From: Gracilaria domingensis
Taxonomy: Eukaryota; Rhodophyta; Florideophyceae; Gracilariales; Gracilariaceae
Length of the DNA: 64,000 nt
Assembly: GCA_022539475.1 (NCBI GenBank)
Contig: VCMS01000087.1
Coordinates: forward strand, 1-64,000
Reading direction: 5' to 3'
Both the position numbers and the translations under genes were made by a program. Positions 53,353 through 64,000 of this stretch are shown piece after piece. The notes under the pieces are model-generated. The model was not told the DNA's origin, made no database searches, and worked only from the letters and a program-made list of their open reading frames with translations. Within the stretch, counting starts at the first letter, position 1, and every line of letters begins with the position of its first letter.

Positions 53353-54054
53353 TCATCTCCGACCACTGTGCGGCATAGTACCCGCAGCTGTAGCAAGCAT
53401 TCCATTTTCGTGGGTGATAAGTCTGGGAGCCGGGCCCCTCGACCTGCCAAATCCAAACCGATCAATACCGTTACTGAACATATCCTCATCATCTGCAGTG
53501 CGTGGAATCTCGAAACGTGCGTGGCCAAACACGCAGTCCGGTCCGTCCTTACAGAACCCAGCCAGGTAGTTTGTACATGCAACCTTCTTCACGTGTCGAT
53601 GGCGACACTTTGGACCATGTCGACAGAAGCCCCTTGCGTAGTACGGGCATTCGTTCCTCTTCTTTTCAGGATCAACGTGGCGGTACGGACATTCGTTATT
53701 CGAGCATTCCCCATACTTAGAAAAGAAGAAACATTCTGGCATCCTCAGATAATCAACAGAATGCAAATAATCGCACATATCCTGTTTCTTACACAGCCCC
53801 CTCAGATAATGCTTGCATACAATCAGACGGTCGTTTCGTGCGTGGCGCCATTGACAGCGCTCTCCACGCGTGCATCCGTTTTCCGAGTAGAAGTCTGGAC
53901 ATAAATCTGTGGAAGTTCCCCACGCAGTCTCATCTAATCGGCGCACTCGGTCTAAACCATTTTCCACTTCGAATTTGAAGACCTGCCTTCCATGCGGAGC
54001 TATCTCTGACTCACCGGGGACCAGATTGTTTTTAACTGCGACTGGAGCAGGCAT
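53353..54054 (-). CDS. CPSF4: CPSF30/Yth1 polyadenylation factor
   Basis: 233 residues from the first ATG at 54054. Five CCCH zinc fingers are in a row at about residues 52-165: CPDFYSENGCTRGERC-QWRH, CKHYLRGLCKKQDMCDYLH, CFFFSKYGECSNNECPYRH, CPYYARGFCRHGPKCRHRH and CTNYLAGFCKDGPDCVFGH. Number and spacing are those of CPSF30/Yth1, which recognises the poly(A) signal with WDR33 in the nucleus. The C-terminal zinc knuckle of animal CPSF4 and the plant YTH domain are absent; the tail is short (about 60 residues). Two copies of a 16-mer lie just upstream. Confidence 0.94.
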   Translation of the reverse strand: MPAPVAVKNNLVPGESEIAPHGRQVFKFEVENGLDRVRRLDETAWGTSTDLCPDFYSENGCTRGERCQWRHARNDRLIVCKHYLRGLCKKQDMCDYLHSVDYLRMPECFFFSKYGECSNNECPYRHVDPEKKRNECPYYARGFCRHGPKCRHRHVKKVACTNYLAGFCKDGPDCVFGHARFEIPRTADDEDMFSNGIDRFGFGRSRGPAPRLITHENGMLATAAGTMPHSGRR

Positions 54055-54177
54055 TGCTTCCTTCGACTGTGACCGTTTTGGGGAGTCTGCGTTCTTTGTG
54101 CGAGAGTCAAGGACAGAGATGAGCAACCTCGTGCTGCGCAGCGTGCGCGGACAAGCGGGTCATTATTACGCGAAAAG

Positions 54178-54255
54178 TGACCCCTAAAAATCTGCATGTA
54201 GTCCACGCGATTTGTAATACAAGCCAGTTTTGTGACGCCTGACCCCTAAAAATCT
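54178..54255. repeat. 16-mer direct repeat upstream of CPSF30
   Basis: TGACCCCTAAAAATCT occurs at 54178-54193 and again at 54240-54255, 62 bp apart, about 125-200 bp upstream of the CPSF30 ATG. A repeated promoter element is possible. Confidence 0.6.
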
Positions 54256-57200
54256 TTATTATGGACCAATTCACAAAAAATGTATAGAATTTGAACTTTC
54301 TGGAAGAACTTTTCCTTCATGCGGACACGTGCACGTCCTGCACATTGTGCAGTGCACAATGTTCAGGCAAATTGGTGCCGCCACGTTCCGCGAAAGACAC
54401 AGTCTCATTGATAGTCTCACATGTCACTGCCTGCTATTGACTCAATACCATCATCTCACTTTACAAAAGGTTTTGAGCATATTTACGGCGCGTAAAAAGA
54501 GGTATGGACTTGACCAGTAGAACAAGAAATTCTTGGCGGAATGGAGCAAAGTCAACCCCGACGTGACATAGACTATCGTACGAGTTGGAACGGACACTCT
54601 CCCCTCCACATGTCAAGGTTCCTTCCCTTTTATGGAAACGGTGGAGCTAATAACAGATATAATCTGGGACCACAACCGCGCTCCCGTTTCTAGGATAGAA
54701 ACTGAAAAACAAACCCAAGACACATACGTCAAACTGCGCATTTCTTTAACGAGCTCGAGATTAGACACGCGAGAGAAGAAACCAATATCGTCCTAACCCA
54801 ATGGGTAGTTCGTATTCACGCAATGTTAAAGTTTGCGTGCAGTAATGTAAATATAGAGGAGGGCTGGAACATGATGGGCGGCTTCATCCTGAAAGGTTGT
54901 CATGGACGAACAAGATTCGATGTTCGACGTGCAGCAAGGTCATCACCGTCCTGTTTCAGGATGGTGAAAGACGCAGCCTCATCGTTTTCTCTTTGGAATC
55001 GGAGTGAGTACATGGATGGTCACCACATATGCACCGGACAGAATAATTGTCACGAGTCGGTCATGACGTGAAACAGCCTGTGAATATCAATCGTTTCAAG
55101 TCCAGAGGCAACGTGAAATGTGATTTCCTCTGTGAAGCTAAATGGCCGTGGAGGAATCGATGGGCGGTTTGCCGATGATTAGTTTTTCCCTGACTTTTCG
55201 TTGTGAGAAATAAGGACTTCGATCATGGCCTCCTCGAGCATCTGCAATGCCCCATCCAACAAAATCATCTCTATATTTTCTTGAGGAATAACAGAAGTTG
55301 TGCAAGAATCATACCAGTTGATATCTTCATGGATAGAGTTTCACGGTGAGATGATCATGAATGACTATAAACATATAGTCAATCATGATCCTCCCGATTA
55401 CAGACAGGAGGAATAGGAACTGATGAGGCCAATGGGCGGAAATAGAATTACTCATGCATGTGCCCTTACCTTGCTTGCATATCATGAGATATTGATGTCG
55501 GGTTTCTAGAGAGCTGAAACGTCGGCGACATCGCCTTGCATGAGGAAATTTCTACCCTTCGGAACAGACTGAGCTCATGAACCACTAAAGAAACTCAAGA
55601 CAGTCGGGATATGCCCGACTTAGCACCAAGGTCTCACAAATATCTGAAGTATCGAAAGTATAGAACGCATGCGAACATAGGAGCACCAGAATTAGAGGTA
55701 GTCGTCCACTCTAAAGAAGATAGGAGCACTACTATGGTAAACTACTTGCGCCACTGTGGTGAACTACTTACACATAATGTGCAGGCGGATCTTTGACGAA
55801 GGTGATACGAGCAAATATGTTGAGTGACAGAAAGACAGCAGATGGAACTATTGCATCTATATCGTCCCCCCATGTTCTGACGCAAGGGTGATGAAAAGCG
55901 CGGTTTGCATCCCTTTGCAGAGTACGAGGCGTCTATGTTAGCCTTTGAAAGAACTTCGCTAGCTTACGGAGGCGGTAGTCAGTCGACGCCGGTTTGCTCT
56001 AACAGAGGGTGCGGTCTCCAGGCTCTGTGGCACCTTCACGAAAATCTGTTTTTCATTCATTGAAAGCGATGTTGAATCAACGCATCTCGCTCATGTTCGA
56101 GATCAACCCCCCGGCTGATAATCATCAACACTGATGCCGACAAACACCTCACCAAATGGTGTTCATGTCGTTCCAATCGCCTAGGCCCTCTGCCTCTCGT
56201 GCAAAAGCCTTCATGGATCGGAAAGTTATGCGTCATACAGAGGAGACCATGATCGAATTGAATAGGATTGCGAGGTAAGAAAAACACCCGTTGACATTAC
56301 GAAGTTGTAAATTATCACGGTGCACAGTATGGTTACATCGTCGGATTCCGCGTTGGGACAAGCTGCTCATATGTCAAAAACTGTCGCATGAGGTCAGAAC
56401 GACTAGCACGAGGCTAGCGCCATGAGGTTACCCTCATCACCATGGTGACAGATGCCTCACGTTCAGAATGTCCCCCTGAAAGGTCAGGGGTACCCGAATA
56501 TCTCTCTCGAAAATCTTCAATGTTTGAGACGGTCTTGAGTAAAGAAAAACCAAGGGTCCAGGAAGAAACTAAAGTGCAGCAAAACTATATGAATGCGGTC
56601 GGTGTGCAAGGGTAGGGTCCAATCATTTGATTCCAAGAATGATTGCAATCCCTAACCAAAATCAGAGACTGCGAGACCTTAGCACATTGCAATCCAGATT
56701 GCGAAGACTCTATGACAGCTAAATCGCAAACAGGAGGTATGTAACTATTGCAATAGCAATTGCAAAAGCTGAAGAAGAACACAAAATTCTGAGTGCCAGG
56801 AATAGATGAGATTGCAATAAGGGTTTTAAGTAGCGTCTTTCTGGTGAGGGAGCGATTCTTTCAAGATCGCTCTGCATTTAGTTCTCGTTAAGCTAATGTG
56901 CCCATAAAAGAGAGAGAGAGAAGTAGCGTCGATCGACAAGCTAATGGTGACAATGGGAGATGTGGCGGGAGATCCAAGGGGGCTTCTGTTTGGTCTCTTT
57001 CAGAGTGGTATTTATTGTGCGGCGGGTTGAATCGCGACGGCTGCTGATGGTCAGAGTTTCAGAAGGTCGTTGACTGCCGTCGTGCACGCATCCTGCAGTG
57101 AACGCCTCCCTTGAGGCCGTTTGGGGCCTGTGCTCCGCTCTAACTGCTACTCCTCGATATGGGTGCTGGTCTACGACACTGACGACCCTGTTAGGACCGT

Positions 57201-57831
57201 CAGCGCGCGCCTACCGCGGGAGTTGGAGCCGATACTCTACGCAATAAACACCGTCCTTTGCTTGCGTCTCTACAAGTAGATGTGGCTTGTTTCGTAATTG
57301 CGGATTGACTGTCATGAGTACAATCAATAAAAGTCGGCTTGTCCCTATCCCTGTCGGCGTGAGGACACAAGTGAGCACACATAGAATGCAAATCCGATAA
57401 GAAGGGCAGAGATATTCGTATGGAAGCAAATGCAAATAGAGAAAACTGCAGAAGCAAACAAAAAGAAGCAAAGACAAAACATCAAGGGTATCGTACTTTT
57501 GTTCCATTGCATTGACTCAACTCAAATGCTTCAAATGCTCACTATTCTTTGGTCTAGCGAGGAACTTCACAAGCCGATACACTGGGCACGAATAAAGAAG
57601 AAGAGATTCAAACCAGTGCTGTACCCAAGGTACTCCCCTTTAGTTCATACGAGCAAAAACATCTCCAACTAAAAGTCTTGGGACAGGAAACCATCACCCG
57701 TGGCCACGGGAGCTTCCGCAGGCCGTCGTTTACGATGTTGTCGCTTCCGCATACCTAAGTCTTGTTCTCTTTGAGAAAGCCAAAATACGAGGCGAACTAT
57801 GGGTAATATTAGACAACCTCACTGTTAGTTG
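54256..57831. other. Gene-poor stretch, about 3.6 kb
   Basis: Only short frames without recognisable domains on either strand. A GC-richer patch at about 56940-57275, ending in an AATAAA-containing segment, has the composition of old repeat DNA, but no ends could be paired. Decayed mobile DNA is the best guess. Confidence 0.45.
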
Positions 57832-59487
57832 TTAGTCCTTCCAGGTGGCCACCTTGTCGTTGAAGAATGAAGCCGTGTTAATAGCCGAAAGGCAGTCAAT
57901 GTTAATATCATTTGCCACCCTATCCACGCATGCAGCGTTCAAGAAGCGAGTTCCTAAGATAAAGGACGGGGCTTGAGGCCCGTTTAGATCAACCAGAGTC
58001 GTACAATTGTAGGGTCTTTGCGGGTTCTGATAGGCGACAATGTTCTCCACTGATGAGAAAAGAGCTTGGATGATATTTGAAGTTTTGGTAGGTTCCTCTC
58101 CGGTTACCACACGCCACATTCCCGGTTCTACCCGTTGAATTTCTGCGCAATTGACTGAATTCAAGACCGTCAAAAGAGTTGGCAAGTCATTTTCTGATGA
58201 TTGCCGTACGTAATCAGCATTGAGAGTTCCTGTAACAATGGCTGTGTACCTTGCGACATTAACTTCTGTTTTGAGCGTATCTGCCTCGGTGAATTTGGCT
58301 GATAAGGCTAGTGACTCGGACAAATCTTCCTCAAGGCCAGTGACAGAAAATCGACTTGGTTCAATTACTGCCGCCAGAACAAGCGCGTCAAATGAGCCAA
58401 GCGACTCTCTCTCGCCATTCTCAGCCTGACAAAATAGTTCCCAACCAGTAGAGATCTTCTCCACACCAATGACCTCGGTATTCAACTGCAGATGAGCAGA
58501 AGATGAATCTGCTAGTCGCGGACAAAGAGTTTCTGCATCTTGTGGTGATAGCAGACAAGGCTTTGCTCGGAGGTTACTAGGGACTGGGGCCGTCGAAAGC
58601 ATACCCAGAAGTGCAGCCAACGCATTCATGTCACCGCCTGCAACGTTTGAGTCAGCATATGGTTGGGCCAGACAGGGATAAATTGCTTCATCGAGAATGG
58701 AAGGATGCAAACTGAATTGAGAAAAGTAGCGAGATGCAGACTGTTTGGCGTACTTTCCCATGCCACATGCTGAAAGCAGATGGCCAAGAGTAACGCAGCT
58801 GGAGGCTGAATCGTGCTCTTGGATCGTTTGCAAATGTCGGTGCATCTGAGACATTAGCGAGGATAGAACTGATAGTGATTCACCGCCATATGTGATGGAC
58901 GCAACTATTCTGACCCAGAACACGTGAAACAAGAAATTCCAGAAACGGAGTATGAGGGTGGTCGGAATGACGCCGAATCCTAGCGTGGCGGCAATCGCAA
59001 ACAAAAGAATGGAAGGGAAGTGGAGTTGAGCTCCTGTACGACGCGCATACCTCCAGAACGGCGATGACCCGTAGAAAAACGCTCTTGCGAAGTAAAGCGT
59101 AACGCACAAGGCGATGAGCTGTAGCAGAGCGGGTATGAAGCGTGACGCCAACACCTTCCGAATCAAGGGGGATTGAGAGCGGGATAATTTGTACGAGTCT
59201 GCGTCCCAGTCGTAAAGGGCCCACTCGGTCCGTGCGCGCTTCCACGACAGCTGAATGTTCGCATGGCTGAGCAGGGTGCGCAGCAACGGAGCGGAGGCAA
59301 TGTCGGTATTGGCGGCTGTGCCGACGACTGCACTTCGCACGGTGGCAAACTTGTTGCCTCCGAGATGAGGCCTGCGCTCGAAAATGACGATGTCGGCGGC
59401 GGGGCGCGCCTTCCGGATGTAGAAGGCAGTTGCGCAGCCGAGAAAGTTGCCGCCCACGATGGCGATGCGCATCTTGTCGGAGGCCAT
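57832..59487 (-). CDS. Prenylcysteine-oxidase-like flavoprotein with membrane segments
   Basis: 551 residues from ATG 59487. The N-terminal Rossmann motif (IAIVGGNFLGCATAFYIRK, with IVIFERRPHLGG) binds FAD. The later pattern YPCLAQPYADSNVAGGDMNA and the final TLVDLNGPQAPSFILGTRFL, ending FFNDKVATWKD, resemble prenylcysteine oxidases, which release free Cys and an aldehyde from prenylated peptides. Unlike the soluble lysosomal animal enzyme, it has two or three hydrophobic helices inserted at about residues 113-210 (FIPALLQLIALCVTLYFARA, SILLFAIAATLGFGVIPTTL). The enzyme class is probable, the substrate unproven. A perfect 18-bp palindrome lies 20 bp before the ATG. Confidence 0.68.
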   Translation of the reverse strand: MASDKMRIAIVGGNFLGCATAFYIRKARPAADIVIFERRPHLGGNKFATVRSAVVGTAANTDIASAPLLRTLLSHANIQLSWKRARTEWALYDWDADSYKLSRSQSPLIRKVLASRFIPALLQLIALCVTLYFARAFFYGSSPFWRYARRTGAQLHFPSILLFAIAATLGFGVIPTTLILRFWNFLFHVFWVRIVASITYGGESLSVLSSLMSQMHRHLQTIQEHDSASSCVTLGHLLSACGMGKYAKQSASRYFSQFSLHPSILDEAIYPCLAQPYADSNVAGGDMNALAALLGMLSTAPVPSNLRAKPCLLSPQDAETLCPRLADSSSAHLQLNTEVIGVEKISTGWELFCQAENGERESLGSFDALVLAAVIEPSRFSVTGLEEDLSESLALSAKFTEADTLKTEVNVARYTAIVTGTLNADYVRQSSENDLPTLLTVLNSVNCAEIQRVEPGMWRVVTGEEPTKTSNIIQALFSSVENIVAYQNPQRPYNCTTLVDLNGPQAPSFILGTRFLNAACVDRVANDINIDCLSAINTASFFNDKVATWKD

Positions 59488-59506
59488 TTTCGCGCAGGAC
59501 GCAGAA

Positions 59507-59524
59507 TGACGGTACGTACCGTCA
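59507..59524. promoter_or_regulatory. 18-bp perfect palindrome upstream of the flavoprotein gene
   Basis: TGACGGTACGTACCGTCA, its own reverse complement. It carries TGACG and CGTCA half-sites known for bZIP factors and sits just before the ATG at 59487, in the 5' leader or promoter. Confidence 0.65.
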
Positions 59525-60353
59525 GTATGTCGCCGAAGGTATCCTTCTATCCTTCTATCCTTAGGATACCGTCGTACAGTACCAGAGGGAAGGCTACAGA
59601 TATAACGATACCTTCGTAGATACCTTCGTAGATACCTTGGAGCCTCAAGTTGGAGGTCAGAATCTTCGCCGATGCTCGTAAGATATTCGAAATCTTTTTT
59701 TGCATCCCCTGCTCATGTGGCACGCCGACGTGGCCCCGCTCAGCGAGCGCAGAGGCCGCTTCGCCACGGCCGGCTACACTCGAGTCGATCGCGACCGCCA
59801 GCTCTCCTCACCTGTTATCGCAGCTTGGCCCGATTTGCCAGCAACTTGTGCCTCTCGCCGCCAACCCTCCTCCAATTGCCACCCTGTCTGTCCGCCCACA
59901 ACGCCCTGAACCTGTACTCTGAGGCTCGATGATGCTGTGTCTCAAACTGTATCATACATCTTTAACCTGTCGATATGACCACTGCAAGCTCACGAGTCCA
60001 CTCAATTTGCTTCTCGCGTGTCTCATCGCGAGACAGGCTGTTCCTGGCATGGCGCTCTCAGCCAAACGGAACACGCAAGTACCAAATCGCTCACTACCCG
60101 GCAAGCGCGCTGGCACGTGCGTAACATAAAGAGCTGACAGAGTTTCGCTTTTGCTTCTTTACTTGTGCCCTAGTCTAACTAGTCATGGAAAGATATCTCT
60201 GATACACTAGCTTCAGACTGAGCGAAGCAAACAATTCCAATTCCAACTCAAGCACATTAGTAAGGGACATATGTTCGCTGGTAGTCAATTTCAGGTGTGC
60301 GTGCGCACGCGCACTTCAACTTGTCGTCGCACATACAAACACGTCATGTGCGT
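59525..60353. other. Intergenic with iterated GATACCTT motif
   Basis: At 59535-59645, TATCCTTC/GGATACC and GATACCTTCGTA motifs recur on both strands (three GATACCTT copies in a row at 59610-59640). The rest shows only short frames. Confidence 0.55.
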
Positions 60354-61088
60354 CTAGCGTTTGCTAGACGGACCTCCTTTGGAGGAACCAGCTTTCGAAC
60401 TACCTCCCTTCGACGGACCTCCTCTCGAGGACCCGCCACGACCTCCGTCGCTGGGAGGCATGGGCGGCCTCGGACCGGCCAGAGGGCCACCTTTAGAGAC
60501 AGTTCCCCTGCCCCGAGCATTCGGGCCCAGAATCTCCATTCCACCATGTTTCTCGACGTATTGATACGGCCGTTGCTGGTCCTTCGGAGCCCTTCTCATG
60601 GCAGTTTCCCATGCCCTGCAAAGATCCGGATCCAATGGTGGGCCCTTACCCTGACCGCCAGAGAGAGCACGATCGAGCAAATCAACAAGCACCTTAGATT
60701 CCAATTCACTCTTCTTGGCCAACTTCCTTAAGGCAGGACCCACTTCAGTGTATCCCGGCTTCTGAGACGGCAACCTCTCCAACTGCTGAAGTGCAGGCAG
60801 TGTATCACTGTCGGAGATGTTGAGACGAGCCCTAAGCATTGCGTTGACTTCATTCAAACGAGCATGCTCCTGTTCCAAAGCCGAGATACTCTCGCGCTTT
60901 CGCTGACGAGACGCCTTTGCTGAGGCGAGATTCCTCTCACGACGGATGTCACGAGCGGTCTTTCTCGAGTTGTTCACTCGAGACGGGCCGCCACTGGAGG
61001 AGCCGGCCCCATTGGACGGACCGGCGCCGCTTGAGGAGCCTGCGCCGCTAGATGAACCTGGACGACCGCTGCTGCTTCCGCCTGCCAT
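60354..61088 (-). CDS. bZIP transcription factor
   Basis: 244 residues from ATG 61088. A Gly/Ser-rich start precedes the bZIP at about residues 46-90: basic region RRERNLASAKASRQRKRES (N53 and R61 in the N-x7-R pattern) and a short leucine zipper with L71, L78 and L85. Such proteins dimerise and bind ACGT- or TGACG-type sites. A conserved-looking helical part (ALRKLAKKSELESKVLVDLL, then CRAWETAMRRAPKDQQRPYQ) follows, and the end is again Gly/Ser/Lys-rich with GGSSK-type repeats. The short zipper suggests a small family of dimers. Its palindromic target type also occurs upstream of the neighbouring flavoprotein gene. Confidence 0.85.
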   Translation of the reverse strand: MAGGSSSGRPGSSSGAGSSSGAGPSNGAGSSSGGPSRVNNSRKTARDIRRERNLASAKASRQRKRESISALEQEHARLNEVNAMLRARLNISDSDTLPALQQLERLPSQKPGYTEVGPALRKLAKKSELESKVLVDLLDRALSGGQGKGPPLDPDLCRAWETAMRRAPKDQQRPYQYVEKHGGMEILGPNARGRGTVSKGGPLAGPRPPMPPSDGGRGGSSRGGPSKGGSSKAGSSKGGPSSKR

Positions 61089-61199
61089 CTTGGAGTTGGT
61101 GAAGGGTCTTAATAGGTGAGAAAGCTTAGGCAGAAGAGAGTGGGGAGTGATGGCACGATGAGAGGGATGAGGCGTGGGCAGGGAGGGAGGGAGACGGGG

Positions 61200-61207
61200 C
61201 TTTTATA
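61200..61207 (-). promoter_or_regulatory. TATA box of the bZIP gene
   Basis: TATAAAAG on the minus strand, 112 bp upstream of the bZIP ATG. Confidence 0.55.
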
Positions 61208-64000
61208 GAGAAGAATGCGGCTGGACATGACGGGATATGATGAGCGCAAATTGGGGATCGGTGTCTCTCGTAAGCTGAACCGCGGAAGGACGTGGATGCA
61301 GCCGACGACGCGGCTGCTAAGGGTGCGCGGCTGGTGTTCGATGGCGTCGATAAAACGGCCGCTGGATCAATTTTGATAGCGCGGGCGTTGTACAAGCGGG
61401 GAACTGTAATCGTTGCGCGCTATGGCTGCTGGGCGCACACGCGCCGCACACGAGACCAAACGATGTGAGAGCGGGATTGCTTCGATTTATATTTGTCTTG
61501 TGCGGGCGATAAGATGTATGCGTGGGGGTTCATACAGGGTGATGTTTCGCTATTCGCGGAAGTGCGTGGAAAACATTTCGGACGAGTTGACAGACGAGTC
61601 GCGTGCACGGGCTGCGACACGGGCGAAAGCGAGACGGAATATGATCTTCAGCGCGTGGGGTCGCGAGGCTGATCGCTTCAACCGTCGGCTGCACGACGTT
61701 GTTGTGATGATTCGCTGTGCACATGCCAAGCCACCGTGCAATTGCGGGCGGGCCGAAGACGACGGCGGTATGCACGCAGCGACGCGTGTGTGCGCCAGAT
61801 CGTCGTGCGTTGCAGCGAGTACACCACCTGTACGCGTCCTTACAGAGGGAGTTGAGTAGCGCCTCACGCGTGAGCTCAATCACTTGTGCGCTATTTTTAC
61901 GCGTACAAACTGCCGCGTAAGGTCCACGCCGCACGCGCATTAAACCCGAGTATCGTCCAGTGCTCAGTGAAGAAGGGGGGGCATCCGCGTCGCCAAAGCT
62001 GGCGCCCAATGTTTGCAGAGCGCGCTCGCGACGTCTTCATTGATGGCCTTTGGCCCCGTACTACGCCGCGGTCCGCTGCAGTCCGCTGCAGTCCGTTGCA
62101 TTCTGCCGCTTGCGGCGATTGTGTGCGTTACGTTTTGGCGCACGCATCCGAATATGCGTCAAACGTGCAATATTTTCGACGAGTGCACATCTGACGTCAC
62201 GCGTGCTACATATCGATAAGGCTACGCCCAAAGTTCTTATCTCTCACGCCCCTTACACCGCCTTACTTCCTAGAAACGCCTATCTAAGGTTAACCATAAT
62301 ACGAAGGATTAATAGTTGGGCGTTTCTAGGAAGTGGGTCCCACTTACTTGTTTTAACAAACAACGGAATTTGAAGATCATTGCCATGATGGCAAGGGCAA
62401 CGACAGTCTGCACAGACGGTATGGATACTTTTGGTACCTTTGACTCCATCGTACTTCAAAGGTAGCTCAACCTTTCAAAGCGCCCGGCCCAGAGATACCG
62501 AGCTTTAATACGCGCTCTGACAGTGTCATCACTACAATCTTGAACTTGAGCGGCGCAAGACTTGTCATCCATTATACACATACAAGTCACAGCTTTGAGC
62601 TTTGCAACTTTTGCTTGCTGCCGGCTGTCTGCAATCCGCACCATGCACAACAAACACATACAACAAACACATATACACACGTCTCGCCCAGTCGCCGTAT
62701 GTACGGTGCCGTTGTACAAGCACTTCTGAATCACAAGTTAACTCAAGCTGCCAACTGCTGTGGCAACAAGTTGGAACCCTTCTTCCGGTGGCACCTGAGG
62801 TGCCAGCACACAGCTTGACACACAGAGCTCGATTGACACTCGGGTCAGTGACCCCGATCGCTGGCAACGTCAAAACAGCCTCGTGTTTGGCTGTATCATC
62901 TCGTCATTCGACACCCCACGTATGACCAATATCAGTTTAACACCTTAATACTGTCACAAATGCCTCTTGGTCACAACGTCACGCTGGAGATGCTCCAAAT
63001 GCTCATAGAATACCAAACTCCTCAACCGTTGTTATATCAAATGCCGTTGTGAAACTTGCACAAACTCTTGTTTGCATCTCATGCCGCTTGGTAGGGAAGT
63101 TTTGTCCATCGTACTCGTAAAGTGTTCTCCGTTTTGCATCAACGCCCACGTTACCCTTGACACAACATGGCGAAGGCCCCAAATCTTTGAAAACTGCAAA
63201 ACAACTTGTTGGGCTTCGATGCCGGGAAAACAGCGCCAATTCATGGCATGCACCGTCCGTCCCTGTCCTGCCCACAAGTCTCGTCTGTTCTTGCACACTC
63301 CCAACGTTCATAGCAGGGTACCCTTGGACAAAGTCCCGTGTATACTACCGTTGTACTTTTTTTAGGAATAATATGTGCAGGGGAATGTGTTTCTCAATAA
63401 GGCACCCAACATTCGCCATTTTCTACACGTTTGAACTTGCCCGGTCCACAGTCTCGACTCCACACTTCCCTCGGCACGAACTCTCCACTCCCGAGCTTTT
63501 CGATTTTTGCAGTTTGGACTCTGGCCCTGTCTTAACAAGAGTGTCTCATCACATCACCAGTCCTCGACCGTTTCATTCATTGCGTATAAGACGAACTTTT
63601 CAAAACACCAGAATTTGAAAGAGCTACAGCTTCAATGGTGTCAATTTTAGAGCCCGTGGTCTACAATCTCTTGTTGATGCAGAGGCGTTGGAACACGATC
63701 ATGCTTTGCTAGACAAACAGATACACATGCTGCTACTGATATGTTCCAGCAATATACAGTTTTTCCCAAAGCGCACGCTCGGATACCATCGATTATGGCT
63801 GAGGGGTATCGGCTACCCTTGTACCCCTTTTGGAATAATCAAATCTTGACGAAGGGACCTTTGCGATTATAGCGAACAGCTATTTGATGCTTTACCACGA
63901 CTCGAAGACACGTCTTTCTCTCGATTTATCTAATTGGGCTGTCACAAGATTTGAAGTGGGATCTGACAGCAGAGATAAACTTTTAACATATCTACTCGTG
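61208..64000. other. Right end of window, no convincing gene
   Basis: Frames such as 61413-61859 (plus) and 63003-63311 (minus) lack recognisable domains. Three tandem copies of a 10-mer (GTCCGCTGCA) lie at 62071-62100, and a strong inverted repeat at 62265-62345. Confidence 0.45.
62265..62345. repeat. 16-bp inverted repeat overlapping a second palindrome
   Basis: ACTTCCTAGAAACGCC (62265-62280) pairs perfectly with 62319-62334 around 38 nt. The right arm overlaps a palindrome, AAGTGGG-T-CCCACTT (62331-62345), so two alternative hairpins compete. No gene is next to it; it may be a small foldback element. Confidence 0.7.

Noticed and set aside
57189-57272. Possible solo LTR (TGTTAGG start, CTCTACA end, AATAAA inside)
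   Set aside because: Very short and without a matching target-site duplication.
61413-61859. 148-codon plus-strand frame
   Set aside because: No ATG at its start and no recognised domain; Arg/Ala-rich sequence of the GC-rich patch.

Overview
The window looks like nuclear DNA of a plastid-bearing eukaryote, most likely a red alga (possibly a florideophyte such as Chondrus or a relative). The reasons are: mostly intron-free genes with only a few short GT-AG introns; tightly packed genes in convergent and divergent pairs; several proteins with plastid-transit-like N-termini, including a HEAT protein of the phycobilisome-lyase type and a glutathione peroxidase with a twin-arginine signal; and eukaryotic core genes (NEDD8, CPSF30, SURF4, LAS1, INO80C, a two-pore channel). 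The species assignment is inference.

Layout. 1-11270: one minus-strand Ty3/gypsy chromovirus with LTRs at both ends, gag, protease-RT-RNase H-integrase, a chromodomain frame, and a coding-like stretch on the opposite strand. 11690-12544: a dead WD40 gene. 13734-17540: an ankyrin-repeat gene with a 402-bp higher-order repeat and four frame breaks. 18691-19720: a frameshifted secreted-protein gene. 21379-23912: LAS1 diverging from a lumenal glutathione peroxidase, which is followed after 1 nt by an INO80C/Ies6 gene. 25820-30093: three predicted plastid proteins (SAP domain, HEAT repeat, ferredoxin-like). 30828-32963: two-pore cation channel. 34724-38612: two secreted or membrane proteins of unknown function. 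39552-44507: F-box/LRR, Sel1-repeat, LLPH-like and adenylate kinase genes. 45938-48422: a complete-looking PIF/Harbinger DNA transposon with terminal inverted repeats, TTA target duplication, transposase and Myb-like partner. 48799-54054: SURF4, a CobW/ZNG1 zinc GTPase, NEDD8 and CPSF30. 54256-57831: about 3.6 kb with no recognisable gene. 57832-61088: a prenylcysteine-oxidase-like flavoprotein and a bZIP factor. 61208-64000: no convincing gene, but a strong inverted repeat.

Function. The host genes are mostly housekeeping: ribosome biogenesis (LAS1, LLPH-like), chromatin remodelling (INO80C), mRNA 3' processing (CPSF30), ER export (SURF4), neddylation, metal delivery, nucleotide balance, plastid redox and pigment maintenance. 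They do not form one pathway. The most unusual material is in the mobile elements (repeated polypurine motif, hairpin-rich leader, opposite-strand frames, an apparently autonomous Harbinger), in the ankyrin gene, and in the 1-nt gap between GPX and INO80C. I did not find a clearly new defence or metabolic system. Frame breaks dominated by single missing bases, in the left LTR and the ankyrin gene, suggest residual assembly errors in repeats as well as true decay.
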